The notes under the pieces: model-generated
What the model saw: the letters and a program-made list of their open reading frames with translations, nothing else
Databases searched by the model: none
Told to the model about the DNA's origin: nothing
Shown here: piece by piece, positions 16,907 to 26,142 of the stretch
Numbering within the stretch: the first letter of the stretch is position 1
Layout of the letters: each line of letters starts with the position of its first letter
Made by a program: the position numbers and the translations under genes
Assembly (NCBI GenBank): GCA_900315055.1
Contig: OMXP01000002.1
Span: 22,871 to 86,870, forward strand
Direction of reading: 5' to 3'
Source of the DNA: an uncultured Lachnospiraceae bacterium
Lineage (GTDB): Bacteria > Bacillota > Clostridia > Lachnospirales > Lachnospiraceae
Length of the DNA stretch: 64,000 bases

Positions 16907-17975
16907 GCACAGGATCGGATCGAAGCGGATCCGGATCATCGGGATCATCGCCCTGTTTGTCGCAGTTTTCGTTCTTCTGAATGCCCTGCTGTGCTTTCTT
17001 ATCGAGCCCTATCGCCCGAGCGGCTATGAGATGTGGGAGGGATTCCGGTCGAAGACGACCCTCGATACCGTCTATGTCGGGACATCGGAAGCGGAGTGCG
17101 GGATTGACCCTGCGGTTGTCGATTCTGCCACCGGCTCTTCCTCCTACAATATGGCCACCAACATGCAGGACCTGTACTGTTCCTTTGATGCGATGCGGAC
17201 GGCCGTGGAAGAAAAGGGGATCACACGCGTAGTCCTGTGCCTTGATACCGATATCTCTTCCATGGAGAGGAAGGACAACAGCCGGGCAGAGGAGAACTAT
17301 ATCCTTGCCAGGGCAAGAACGGAGTCCGCATCGAAGGGGCTGAAGGACCGGCTGTCCTTTGCGTTTTCACCGGAGATCATCGGGACCAGTGCATCCCTTA
17401 CCCTCTGGTTTCCCTGGATCTACAACCGATCCTTTGACGTAAAAAAGAACGTCACGGAGAAGCTCTCCGGGGCGGTTTCGGACCCTTTGGGACACCGGGA
17501 CGAGAACGGATTTGAACCCAATGACGTGGTGACGGAGAATCCCGGCTTTGTGGACCGGGAGGACGCAGAATCCTTCAGTACGGAAAACGATCTCACAAAA
17601 CCGGAACTTACGGACAGCAACCGCCTGCTGCTCTCCGAGATCCTCATGTACTGCAGAAGTCACGGCGTGACTCTTACGGTGATGGCGCTTCCTGCGGCAA
17701 ATGTCTTCAACATGTACGATTACGATGCCTACCTTGCCTGGACGAAGGAGATCGACGACCTGTGCGCTGCCTATGGGACGCACTTCTACAACTGCAACCT
17801 GATCGACAGAAACGTCCTGTTCGTACCCTATGACGAGTACAAGGACGTCAGCCATATGAATACGAAGGGCGCAGAGCGCTTTTCTGCATTCCTTGCAACG
17901 TTCTTAGAGGCGGATCCGGAGACGGCGTATTCCTGGTTTCGGTATTCCAGGCAGCAGTCGGCGGATCTTTTCTGA
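16893..17975 (+). CDS. SGNH/DltD-like membrane-anchored protein, copy 2
   Basis: This 360-residue protein has an N-terminal membrane anchor (about 14-36) and an outside SGNH-like domain. TVYVGTSEAECG places the candidate nucleophile Ser at about 65. KDVSHMNTKGAERF near the C-terminus supplies the Asp/Ser-x-His block, with the HMN spelling seen in DltD-like proteins. The ATG at 16893 has GGGAGG eight bases upstream and overlaps the MBOAT copy 2 stop; an in-frame GTG at 16875 is less likely. It would act as the outside partner of MBOAT copy 2, receiving or handing on the acyl group. Confidence 0.72.
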   Translation: MQTSEHRIGSKRIRIIGIIALFVAVFVLLNALLCFLIEPYRPSGYEMWEGFRSKTTLDTVYVGTSEAECGIDPAVVDSATGSSSYNMATNMQDLYCSFDAMRTAVEEKGITRVVLCLDTDISSMERKDNSRAEENYILARARTESASKGLKDRLSFAFSPEIIGTSASLTLWFPWIYNRSFDVKKNVTEKLSGAVSDPLGHRDENGFEPNDVVTENPGFVDREDAESFSTENDLTKPELTDSNRLLLSEILMYCRSHGVTLTVMALPAANVFNMYDYDAYLAWTKEIDDLCAAYGTHFYNCNLIDRNVLFVPYDEYKDVSHMNTKGAERFSAFLATFLEADPETAYSWFRYSRQQSADLF

Positions 17976-18023
17976 AGAAGACAAACAGGGAAAAACGGGC
18001 ACGGGATTTGGAGAGTGAGGGAT

Positions 18024-20600
18024 ATGGTGACATCTATGAGAAGATCGTGGTGGCGGTATGGAGGTTTGGCTGCGTCAGCTGTTCTTGTTCTTACGGTCAT
18101 CTGCATTGCCCTGTTCACGGACCAGCTCTACGTCAAAAGAACGTCCGTGCAGGGACAGGAAGAGAGCGGATCGCATACGGTTGAACTGACAAAAGAGCCG
18201 ACCTCACAGGAATTCTCGTCCAACTATGATTATCTCGACGGCGTCATGCTGTATCTTGTTGCAGAAAACCACCCGACGGGAACGGTCAGGGTAAGCCTCT
18301 GTCAGAAGGACCGGGTGCTGGATTCTGTTTCTATCGACGTGAGTCAGGTTCAGGATTCGTCCTGGACAGAGGTAAAGATCAGCAGGATGATCAGACGGGA
18401 TACGCCGTACCAGCTGGAAATTTCTTTTGTAAGAGACAGTGACTGTCCGGAAAAAGCCACGCTTTCCTGTGTCATGAACCCGGGGGATACGGTTGTGGAA
18501 TCAGACCAGTCGACTCTGATCGTGACAGAGAGCGCCGGAGAGCAGGGGAGCATGCTGCTCGGATTTTATGCCCTCGATGGCAGGACAAAGATCACGATGG
18601 GCTGGGTGATCTTCATGGCGGTGCTGTCGGCGTTGCTGGTAATCGACTTCCTCTTCCCGGACAGCCGCCCCGCTGTCTTTCTTCGTGAAAACCGGTTCAT
18701 ACAAAGCAGGCACGGTCGGAAGGCACTGGTGATTCTCATCAGTGTTCTGCAGTTTCTGCTCCTCGTCCCGAATGTGGTCTACCATCTCACCAACATCGGT
18801 CTGGACCCGAGCTGGCGATACTTTCTGAATGTCGCCGGAGAGCAGGGGTATATCTTCGGCAGGGACATTTTCTTTACCTATGGTCCCCTGGGATACCTGT
18901 GCTATCTCATGAACCTGAACAACGGACAGTACATCGCAGGACTTGTCATCTGGGGGTGCCTTTTTGCCGTGCACATCCTGCTGCTTGTGATCCTCTGCCG
19001 GTATGTGCTCTCAGGGCAGCTGTCTCTCACGGCCTTTGCGCTGTCCTTTTTCTGCTATCTTCCGCTGATTCACGATACGCAGACGGACAATTACATGCTG
19101 TTTCTCGTGCTGCTTGGTGTTGCGGTCTGGAAGATCGGAGACCGGAAGAAGACGGCTACTGTCCTTGTGAATGCATTGCTGTGCCTGATGTTTTTCAGCA
19201 AGTTTTCGACCTTTTCGAACTCCGTGGTGTTTCTGCTCTTCTTCATCGGTCTGGAACTGGTTTTCGAGCGCGACTGGCATTCGATCTTTCTGCTTCTGCC
19301 TGCCTGTGTGATCACGCCTGTTCTCTATCTTCTGTATAACCCGTCCGTGCGGGACCTCATCGCCTATGTCAGCGGTGTGCTGAAGATCTCGAGCGGCTGG
19401 ATGAAGACGCAGCAGTGGGACGATATGTATTCCGCCAGGGAGTTTCGAAGCCTGTACCTGATCATTGCCCTGTACCTTCTGCTCCTGCTGCTTTCTGTTC
19501 TTGCGGACCGGCACCGTTCCACGATGTTGGCGGCGGGGAGCGTCTCCCTGTTCATGGCATACAAGTATGGCGTCGGTGCCCATGGCATGCCGATGACCAT
19601 CTGGCTGACAGCCATGCTGTTTACGGTATTCTACCTGACCCTGCCAGTGGGAAATCCGGTGCCGGCAGGAACCTCGGACTCCCACAGTATCCGGAGAGCC
19701 GGTAAAAGTCTTGCCATTCTGATCTGCTGTATCAGCATCACGATGCTGCAGAGCGTCAACCTGAGGGTCGGGAGCACGGAGCTGAAGCAAATGGTTCTCG
19801 GAAAAATCCATACGGCAACGCATCTGTCGGAGTCCTCGCTTACACCGGAGCTTGCCGCGAAAGCGGATATCCCGCAGGAGATGCTGGATCTGGTCGGGGA
19901 TCAGACGATCAGTGTCTATCCCTGGCGCACGGCTTATCAGGCAGTCTACCCGGATCTTCATGTCATCGTCGGTCCCTCTGTGCAGAACTGCAACCTGTTT
20001 ATCCTTTGGCTCGATGAACTCGAGGCTGACTGGTACCGCTCCGACAAAGCCCCGGAATATCTTCTGGTCCATGAGGGCACGATCTTCAATCATCTGAAAG
20101 GGCTGGAAAATCCTCTGACCTGGGAAGCCATCTGGCAGAACTATGAGACGGTAATGACGGGTGGCGGCATGATCCTGCTTGAGAAGAAAGAGGATCAGAC
20201 GGTCGTTACAAAGACCTTTCTTTGCAGTAAGACGTACGGGATCACAGATGTGATCGAGGTTCCGGAAGATGCGGACTATGCGGTAATCCATGTGAAGATG
20301 GCGCTGCAGGGGAAGCTGAAAGACCTGTTCTACCGGGCCGGCATGATGACGATGACCGTGACCTATGCGGACGGCAGAAGTGACAGCGGAAGCCTCGTCG
20401 TGCCAAACCTTGAATCCGGCTTTTACACCTTTGAATATCCGCAGACGATGGAGCGGACAGAGGATCTGTTTTCGGGGGAGAAGATGCCGGAAATGACGAC
20501 GTTCCAGCTTTCCGGGACAGCGGTGCGGTGTTATGAGAGTACCATGACGATCGACTGGTACAGCGCAGAAAAAAAGCAGGGGGTGTCGTCCTCTTTGTAA
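18024..20600 (+). CDS. large GT-C-like polytopic membrane protein
   Basis: This protein of about 858 residues begins with a membrane segment, then an extracytoplasmic beta-rich region (about 35-170), then about ten hydrophobic segments, and ends with a second soluble region (about 590-858). The segment FFTYGPLGYLCY after the second membrane helix is a pattern I associate with GT-C-fold glycosyltransferases and related membrane proteins. No catalytic residue can be assigned with confidence. Its position between two MBOAT/SGNH pairs suggests it builds or modifies the polymer that is acylated. Start options are GTG 18015, ATG 18024 and ATG 18036; 18024 has the best-placed purine-rich site. Confidence 0.55.
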   Translation: MVTSMRRSWWRYGGLAASAVLVLTVICIALFTDQLYVKRTSVQGQEESGSHTVELTKEPTSQEFSSNYDYLDGVMLYLVAENHPTGTVRVSLCQKDRVLDSVSIDVSQVQDSSWTEVKISRMIRRDTPYQLEISFVRDSDCPEKATLSCVMNPGDTVVESDQSTLIVTESAGEQGSMLLGFYALDGRTKITMGWVIFMAVLSALLVIDFLFPDSRPAVFLRENRFIQSRHGRKALVILISVLQFLLLVPNVVYHLTNIGLDPSWRYFLNVAGEQGYIFGRDIFFTYGPLGYLCYLMNLNNGQYIAGLVIWGCLFAVHILLLVILCRYVLSGQLSLTAFALSFFCYLPLIHDTQTDNYMLFLVLLGVAVWKIGDRKKTATVLVNALLCLMFFSKFSTFSNSVVFLLFFIGLELVFERDWHSIFLLLPACVITPVLYLLYNPSVRDLIAYVSGVLKISSGWMKTQQWDDMYSAREFRSLYLIIALYLLLLLLSVLADRHRSTMLAAGSVSLFMAYKYGVGAHGMPMTIWLTAMLFTVFYLTLPVGNPVPAGTSDSHSIRRAGKSLAILICCISITMLQSVNLRVGSTELKQMVLGKIHTATHLSESSLTPELAAKADIPQEMLDLVGDQTISVYPWRTAYQAVYPDLHVIVGPSVQNCNLFILWLDELEADWYRSDKAPEYLLVHEGTIFNHLKGLENPLTWEAIWQNYETVMTGGGMILLEKKEDQTVVTKTFLCSKTYGITDVIEVPEDADYAVIHVKMALQGKLKDLFYRAGMMTMTVTYADGRSDSGSLVVPNLESGFYTFEYPQTMERTEDLFSGEKMPEMTTFQLSGTAVRCYESTMTIDWYSAEKKQGVSSSL

Positions 20601-20627
20601 CTGTTGACTGATCCTGACTGTAGCAAT

Positions 20628-22082
20628 ATGACTTTTCTTTCCGTTTCCTTCATCCTGTTCTTTGCCCTGGTGTTTGCGGGGTACTATCTGGTTCCTGACA
20701 GGTACCGGTACCTCGTGATTGCAGCCGCCGGCTGCATCTTCTACGGATACGGGGAGCCTTCCCGGCTCCTTCTTGTCTTTCTGGTGACGGGGATCGTCTA
20801 TGCAGGTGGGCTTGTCCTTGAAAGGCTTGAGAACGGCGGTTTGCGGCGCCGGTGGTATGTTCTGTTCTTTGCTTTGACTCTCGTTCCCCTTGTCATCTGG
20901 AAGGTCCTCAGCTGGCAGGGAACGGCGATTCCGGTGGGACTCTCGTTCTACAGCTTTCAGGCGGCGGGGTATCTCCATGACGTGTATCACGGAAAGCTTT
21001 CTGCAGAACGCAATCCTGTCCGTCTCTTTTCCTTTACCGCCTTCTTCCCGACCATCCTCTCCGGGCCGATTGCAAAGGCAAGATACCTGCTGCCGCAGCT
21101 GCGGGAGATTGAGAAACCTTCGTCTGAGATGCTGATCCACGGATTTCTTCTGTTCGTTTTTGGTATGGCAGAGAAGGTCCTCGTTGCCGATGCGCTCTCC
21201 TCTGCGGTCGCCTTTATCTTTGACCGGTACGGGTTTTACGGGAGAGGATACTATCTTGTCGCGGCGATGCTCTTTGCCACCCAGCTCTACGCGGACTTTT
21301 CCGGCTATTCGGACATGGCGATCGGCGCAGCTGCGATGCTGGGGATCCGCCTCGAGAAGAACTTCACGAATCCGTTCCTCTCGGTATCCCTGAAGGATCT
21401 CTGGAACAACTGGCATGTGAGCCTGAACGACTGGTTCCTCGAAAACATCTACTTCCCACTCGGAGGATCGAGGAAGGGGACGGTGCGAAAGTATGTGAAC
21501 CTCATGATCGTGTTTCTGGTGAGCGGCCTCTGGCACGGAACCGGCGTGCACTTCGTGGTGTGGGGACTCTTCAACGGCGCCCTGATGGTTGTGGGAGAGG
21601 TGACGGATCCGTACCGGAAGAGGCTGCGGGGAATGATGCACATCCGGGAGGACAACCCGGTTCTTGTCTGGATCCGGCGGCTTCTGGTGTTCCTTCTCTT
21701 TTCTCTGGCGTTCATCTTTTTCAGGGCGGGGACGACAAAGGACGGAGTGGCGCTCCTTCTCGGGTGTCTGACGGTTCGGCCCTCGGATCTTCGGGCGATC
21801 TATCTGCCGCTTCTGTTTGACAATGATTCCGCAAAGACCTTACTTGTCGGCGTTTGCATTCTCGCCTTCTTCGTCCTCCAGTATCTGCGACGGGGAAAAG
21901 TGGTAAAGGGGAAGAACGGAGAGAAGGAGGTGGTCCTGACATCCGGTGCCTATCAGAGGTTCCGGTCTTTGCCGACCCTTTGTCAGGTGCTGCCGGTTGC
22001 CCTTCTTCTTGCCTTTTCGATCTATACGCTCTGCGCCGGCGGGACGAAGACCAACACCTCGTTCATCTACTTTGCGTTTTAG
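20628..22082 (+). CDS. MBOAT O-acyltransferase (AlgI/PatA-like), copy 3
   Basis: This 484-residue polytopic protein carries PVGLSFYSFQAAGYLHDVYHG, split by a loop from YADFSGYSDMAIG, NFTNPFLSVSLKDLWNNWH (His about 263), IYFPLGGSRKG and SGLWHG (catalytic His about 303). The YFPLGGSRKG signature is typical of AlgI/PatA O-acetyltransferases rather than DltB. This copy may therefore add acetyl while one of the others adds the carrier-bound residue. I use the ATG at 20628; a TTG at 20604 is an in-frame alternative and neither has a strong ribosome site. The frame ends 16 bases before the next SGNH gene. Confidence 0.9.
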   Translation: MTFLSVSFILFFALVFAGYYLVPDRYRYLVIAAAGCIFYGYGEPSRLLLVFLVTGIVYAGGLVLERLENGGLRRRWYVLFFALTLVPLVIWKVLSWQGTAIPVGLSFYSFQAAGYLHDVYHGKLSAERNPVRLFSFTAFFPTILSGPIAKARYLLPQLREIEKPSSEMLIHGFLLFVFGMAEKVLVADALSSAVAFIFDRYGFYGRGYYLVAAMLFATQLYADFSGYSDMAIGAAAMLGIRLEKNFTNPFLSVSLKDLWNNWHVSLNDWFLENIYFPLGGSRKGTVRKYVNLMIVFLVSGLWHGTGVHFVVWGLFNGALMVVGEVTDPYRKRLRGMMHIREDNPVLVWIRRLLVFLLFSLAFIFFRAGTTKDGVALLLGCLTVRPSDLRAIYLPLLFDNDSAKTLLVGVCILAFFVLQYLRRGKVVKGKNGEKEVVLTSGAYQRFRSLPTLCQVLPVALLLAFSIYTLCAGGTKTNTSFIYFAF

Positions 22083-22098
22083 GGAAGGAGAAAGTGGG

Positions 22099-23052
22099 AT
22101 GGCGAAATTCTTACGATATGTCCTTCTGACCGGTCTTCTCTGCGCCCTGATTCTTACCGGGGCGTTTCTTTGGATCACTCTGTACCCGAAGGGCGTGTTC
22201 TCGAATACCTACCAGAGTGTCATTCAGGACAAGGTTGCATACGATAAGAGCCTTACAGGGAAGAAGATCGTGATCACCGGGGGATCGAACTGCGCCTACG
22301 GGATCGATGAAAAGCTCCTTTCGGAGAAGACGGGATACAGCGTAGCAAACCTCGGGCTCTATGCGGGCCTTGGGGATCTGTTCCAGACAGAACTGGTGAA
22401 GGCAAACCTCCAGGAGGGGGATATCGTCCTTCTTGCCTACGAGTACAACTGGCCGGAGAGTACGTCCTTTACGGATATCCTCTCGGATACCGTGATGTCC
22501 GGAATCGATGATGATATCGAACTGTACCGGTACGTCCCCCTTCGTAACTGGTCCCAGATCCTCGGGTATCTCGGAGACTATGCAAAGGACAAGAAGGAAC
22601 ATGAGCAGAACCCCGGGGAAGATCATCACCACACGCTCTTTGATGCGGACGGGAGAATGATCCAGGAGCGGCCTTCCTGCATCATGGGAGACTTTGTCGA
22701 GGGAGAGTCTTACTACAACCCGGTGGATCTTTCAGGGGTTACGATCTCGGATGAGACGGTCTCGTACCTGAAAAAGTTCAAGGCATACGTCGAATCGAAA
22801 GGTGCCAGTGTCTATATGATCGGCGTTCCTCTCTGGGACGAGGCGGCGGTGAGTGATCCGTCGACGTTTCAGGAACTTAAGGACGAGGAAGAGGAGAAAA
22901 TCGGGATCGACTTTATCTCGGATCCTGCGGAGTACCTGTACCCGAAGGATCTGATGTACGACACGGTGTATCACTGCAACAGTGAAGGCGCGAGGGTACG
23001 GACGCTCCAGCTTGTATCGGATCTTCAGGCAGCAGGGGTCCTTTCGCGGTAA
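22099..23052 (+). CDS. SGNH-like membrane-anchored protein, copy 3
   Basis: This 317-residue protein has an N-terminal membrane segment (about 6-27) and an outside domain. IVITGGSNCAYGID places a candidate Ser at about 63 and a YHCNSEGA stretch near the C-terminus supplies a His, in the SGNH order. It pairs with the AlgI-like MBOAT just upstream, the same MBOAT-then-SGNH order seen twice earlier in the operon. GGAAGGAG precedes the ATG at 22099; a longer frame reading back into the MBOAT gene is not needed and lacks family similarity. The asparagine-rich nucleophile block is unusual, so catalytic activity is less certain than for copies 1 and 2. Confidence 0.65.
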   Translation: MAKFLRYVLLTGLLCALILTGAFLWITLYPKGVFSNTYQSVIQDKVAYDKSLTGKKIVITGGSNCAYGIDEKLLSEKTGYSVANLGLYAGLGDLFQTELVKANLQEGDIVLLAYEYNWPESTSFTDILSDTVMSGIDDDIELYRYVPLRNWSQILGYLGDYAKDKKEHEQNPGEDHHHTLFDADGRMIQERPSCIMGDFVEGESYYNPVDLSGVTISDETVSYLKKFKAYVESKGASVYMIGVPLWDEAAVSDPSTFQELKDEEEEKIGIDFISDPAEYLYPKDLMYDTVYHCNSEGARVRTLQLVSDLQAAGVLSR

Positions 23053-23123
23053 CGAACGCTGTCACTTTTGCTCTGTGTTACAATCCTTTTACAGGAAATT
23101 AACACAGGAGGGCGTATGCTGAT

Positions 23124-24218
23124 ATGAGAGGGAATGGAAAGAAAAAGAAGGCACCACTGGGGCTTGTGATCCTTCGCATCGTGCTGATTGTCCTGATTAT
23201 TGTTCTGGTCCTTGCCGCGGGACTGGTGCTGTATCTGACCGTGACGGAGTACAAGCCGGCATCTGAGGAGCCGGTTGAGGTTGAGACGGAAGGGTCTGGC
23301 GAATCCGTACAGGCAGGGGATGAGCTTCGCATCGTCACCTGGAACTGCGGGTACGGAGCCCTCGGGGACAACGCGGACTTCTTCATGGACGGTGGTTCCA
23401 TGGTAAAGACTGCGACGAAGGAGAGGGTGGAGCAAAACCTTGCAACGCTCCGGGCTGAGATCTCTTCACTGTCGCCGGATATCACCTTTCTGCAGGAGGT
23501 GGACACGGACTCTGCAAGGTCGTATCACATCGATGAGGTGTCCTTTCTTGGAGAGGGGGGTGCGTCCTCCGACTTTGCCTACAACTACAGGGTGGTCTTT
23601 GTCCCCTACCCCGTCCCGCCGATGGGAAAGATTTATTCCGGTGTTGCGACACAGACGGACCTGTCGGTGAGTTCTGCCACGCGCATCGCCCTGCCGTGCC
23701 CCTTCAAGTGGCCGGTGCGCGTCGGAAACCTGAAGCGGTGTCTTCTCGTAAACCGGGTGCCGGTTGATGGAAGCAGCAAAGAGCTCGTTCTTGTCAATCT
23801 CCACCTCGAGGCCTATGACGACGGTGAGGGGAAGGCGGCGCAGACGAAGGTCCTGTGCGACTTCTTAAAGAGCGAGTACGAAAAGGGCAACTACGTGATC
23901 GCAGGGGGCGACTTCAATCAGACCTTTTCCGGGACGGATACGTCGATGTACCCGGACAAGGAGGGAACCTGGCAGTGCGGGATCCTCGACGAGAGCGATT
24001 TCCCAACGACCTTTCAGTTCTGTCAGGACAGCTCAACGCCCACCTGCAGGTCCCTCGATATCCCCTATGCGGGAGCAGATCACGACACGTTTCAGTACTA
24101 CGTGATCGATGGCTTTATCGTCTCGGACAACGTCGAGGTGCAGTCCTGCAGGACGCAGGACCTTGCCTTTACCGCGACGGATCACAACCCGGTGCTGATG
24201 GAAGTCAGGCTGAAATAA
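23124..24218 (+). CDS. membrane-anchored endonuclease/exonuclease/phosphatase (EEP) family protein
   Basis: This 364-residue protein has one N-terminal membrane helix (about 13-37) and then an EEP-fold domain. Motifs include LRIVTWNCGYGALG, FLQEVD with the metal-binding Glu, VNLHLEAYDDGEGK, IAGGDFNQTF and the closing ATDHNPVLMEV, together the usual Mg2+-dependent phosphodiesterase set. The domain should lie outside the cell, so a phospholipid or glycopolymer phosphodiester is more likely than chromosomal DNA. AGGAGGG lies upstream of ATG 23124; an earlier ATG stops after three codons. It follows the acylation genes by 71 bases and a small hairpin closes it. Confidence 0.8.
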   Translation: MRGNGKKKKAPLGLVILRIVLIVLIIVLVLAAGLVLYLTVTEYKPASEEPVEVETEGSGESVQAGDELRIVTWNCGYGALGDNADFFMDGGSMVKTATKERVEQNLATLRAEISSLSPDITFLQEVDTDSARSYHIDEVSFLGEGGASSDFAYNYRVVFVPYPVPPMGKIYSGVATQTDLSVSSATRIALPCPFKWPVRVGNLKRCLLVNRVPVDGSSKELVLVNLHLEAYDDGEGKAAQTKVLCDFLKSEYEKGNYVIAGGDFNQTFSGTDTSMYPDKEGTWQCGILDESDFPTTFQFCQDSSTPTCRSLDIPYAGADHDTFQYYVIDGFIVSDNVEVQSCRTQDLAFTATDHNPVLMEVRLK

Positions 24219-24219
24219 T

Positions 24220-24239
24220 AATCGATCCTTTGATCGATT
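24220..24239 (+). terminator. short hairpin after the EEP gene
   Basis: An 8-bp perfect stem (AATCGATC with GATCGATT) with a 4-base loop and a short T run could act as a weak terminator. Confidence 0.35.
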
Positions 24240-24260
24240 TCACATTTGGAGTGTAATGAT

Positions 24261-25508
24261 ATGAAAATCGCAGTCGCAGGAACCGGCTATGTCGGGTTAT
24301 CGCTGTCTGTTCTGCTGTCCCAGCACAACGAGGTGACGGCAGTGGACATTATCCCGGAAAAGGTGGAGAAGATCAACAACAGGATCTCGCCGATCCAGGA
24401 CGAATACATTGAAAAGTACCTTACAGAGGACAAGGAAGGGAAACGGACACTCCATCTCCATGCAACCACCGACGGGGCGGCGGCTTACCGGAACGCGGAT
24501 TTCGTGATCATCTCGACGCCGACGAACTATGACAACAAGAAAAACTTCTTCGACACCTCGGCGGTGGAGCAGGTGATTGAGCTGGTGCTGTCCGTCAATC
24601 CGTCTGCCATCATGGTGATCAAAAGCACCGTTCCGGTCGGCTATACGGCAAGGACCCGGGAGAAGTATCACACATCCAATGTCCTCTTTGCCCCGGAGTT
24701 TCTCCGGGAGAGCAAGGCGCTCTATGACAACCTGTATCCATCCCGCATCATTGTCGGTACGGACAGGAGTGATCCAAAGCTCGTCGATGCCGCGCACACC
24801 TTTGCGGATCTTCTGCAGGAGGGGGCGATTGAGGAGAATATCCCGAAGCTGTTTATGGGATACACCGAGGCGGAGGCGGTGAAGCTCTTTGCGAACACCT
24901 ACCTTGCCCTCCGGGTCTCCTACTTCAATGAGCTTGATACCTATGCGGAGATGAAGGGACTCGATACGAAGTCGATCATCGACGGCGTCTGCCTCGATCC
25001 CAGGATCGGGACGCAGTACAACAACCCGTCCTTCGGGTACGGCGGCTACTGCCTGCCGAAGGATACGAAGCAGCTTTTGGCCAACTACCAGGACGTCCCC
25101 GAAAACCTGATTCAGGCGATTGTCGACAGCAACCGGACGCGGAAGGACTTCATCGCCGAGCGGGTGCTGGAGATGGCGGGAACCTACAGCGAGTCGGATT
25201 ACTATGATGAGAAGAAGGAGCACCCGGTGGTGATCGGCGTGTACCGGCTCACCATGAAGAGCAACAGCGACAACTTCCGCCAGAGCTCGATTCAGGGCGT
25301 CATGAAACGGATCAAGGCCAAGGGCGCGCAGGTGATCATCTATGAGCCGACGCTCGAGGACGGGACGACGTTCTTCGGGAGCGAAGTGGTCAATGATCTT
25401 GATGAGTTCAAGAGGCGCAGCAATGCGATCATCGCAAACCGCTACAACACGGTGCTCGACGATGTGAAGGACAAGGTCTACACGAGGGATATTTTCCGGA
25501 GAGACTGA
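24261..25508 (+). CDS. ugd: UDP-glucose/nucleotide-sugar 6-dehydrogenase
   Basis: This 415-residue cytosolic enzyme oxidises the C6 of a UDP-sugar to a carboxylate in two NAD+-dependent steps. It opens with the Rossmann motif AGTGYVG, has APEFLREGKA-type spacing at [12 protein letters not shown] (about 143-154), and the catalytic Cys264 in [10 protein letters not shown]. Lys and Asp residues follow as in Ugd. It would supply UDP-glucuronate to the polymer made by the genes upstream. ATG 24261 has TTGGAG upstream; a TTG at 24246 is the alternative. The length suits the short bacterial Ugd class. Confidence 0.92.
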   Translation: MKIAVAGTGYVGLSLSVLLSQHNEVTAVDIIPEKVEKINNRISPIQDEYIEKYLTEDKEGKRTLHLHATTDGAAAYRNADFVIISTPTNYDNKKNFFDTSAVEQVIELVLSVNPSAIMVIKSTVPVGYTARTREKYHTSNVLFAPEFLRESKALYDNLYPSRIIVGTDRSDPKLVDAAHTFADLLQEGAIEENIPKLFMGYTEAEAVKLFANTYLALRVSYFNELDTYAEMKGLDTKSIIDGVCLDPRIGTQYNNPSFGYGGYCLPKDTKQLLANYQDVPENLIQAIVDSNRTRKDFIAERVLEMAGTYSESDYYDEKKEHPVVIGVYRLTMKSNSDNFRQSSIQGVMKRIKAKGAQVIIYEPTLEDGTTFFGSEVVNDLDEFKRRSNAIIANRYNTVLDDVKDKVYTRDIFRRD

Positions 25509-25539
25509 AGATAAATTGGAAACAGGCTGATGTTGAGAG

Positions 25540-26070
25540 GGATGCAGGAATTCATCTTGCATCAGCTTCATCATGCTGATCCCGTCGTCTCTCATGCAGT
25601 CCCTTGCATCCTTTGTCTCCCAGAACGTATCTGCCGGCAAGGAGAAGAGAGCCAGGAAGGCCATGGGCTGCGGCATGCTGTTTGGCGCACTCATCGGTAC
25701 GGCGATCGTCCTCTTCATCTGGACGAGGGGCTACCTTCTCACGGGACTCTTTACGAACGAAGCAGAGGTTATCCAGTGCGGCTGGGATTATCTCAAGGGC
25801 TTTTCTCTGGAGTCTATCGTGACCGCGTTCCTGTTCAGCTTTAACGGCTACTTCAACGGCCATGACAAGACCCTGTTCATCATGGTCTCCGGCATTGCGC
25901 AGACGTTCCTCGTGCGTCTTCCGTTTGCCTACTGGCAGAGCATTCAGCCGAATGCAAGCCTTACCAGGATCGGCTCCGCAGCGCCCCTTGCCACCTGCTT
26001 TGGCATCGTGCTGTGCCTTGTCTACTATGCGCACTTCAATCATCAGCTGAAGCAGAAGAAGGAGAATTAG
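25540..26070 (+). pseudogene. 5'-truncated MATE-family efflux transporter remnant
   Basis: Only about the last third of a MATE transporter remains. The readable part includes SLMQSLASFVSQNVSAGK, a typical half-repeat motif, and then four membrane segments. The frame stays open upstream of ATG 25573 back to a stop at 25534-25536 and still reads like MATE for a few residues, so the break lies near 25540. A full MATE protein needs about 450 residues and twelve helices; at most 165-175 residues are present. It is therefore a remnant, probably left by a deletion that joined ugd to its 3' end. Confidence 0.8.
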
Positions 26071-26080
26071 CCGGAACAGA

Positions 26081-26121
26081 AAACGGGCACAGGAACCCTG
26101 GAAGGTGTCCTGTGCCCGTTT
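26081..26121. terminator. bidirectional intrinsic terminator
   Basis: A perfect 14-bp inverted repeat (AAACGGGCACAGGA with TCCTGTGCCCGTTT) lies between the MATE remnant and the convergent ferritin gene. Confidence 0.85.
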
Positions 26122-26142
26122 GACATTCCTTTGATCAGAAGA

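Noticed and set aside
9938..17975. Simple canonical dltABCD operon
   Set aside because: Gene order, a second MBOAT/SGNH pair, the decarboxylase and the altered FCGE motif all differ from dlt, so plain D-alanylation is not the best reading.
19011..21641. Very long open frame on the minus strand opposite the GT-C-like and MBOAT copy 3 genes
   Set aside because: It has no membrane or domain pattern and is rich in His/Arg/Gln as expected for an antisense shadow in GC-rich DNA. Two convincing genes lie on the other strand.
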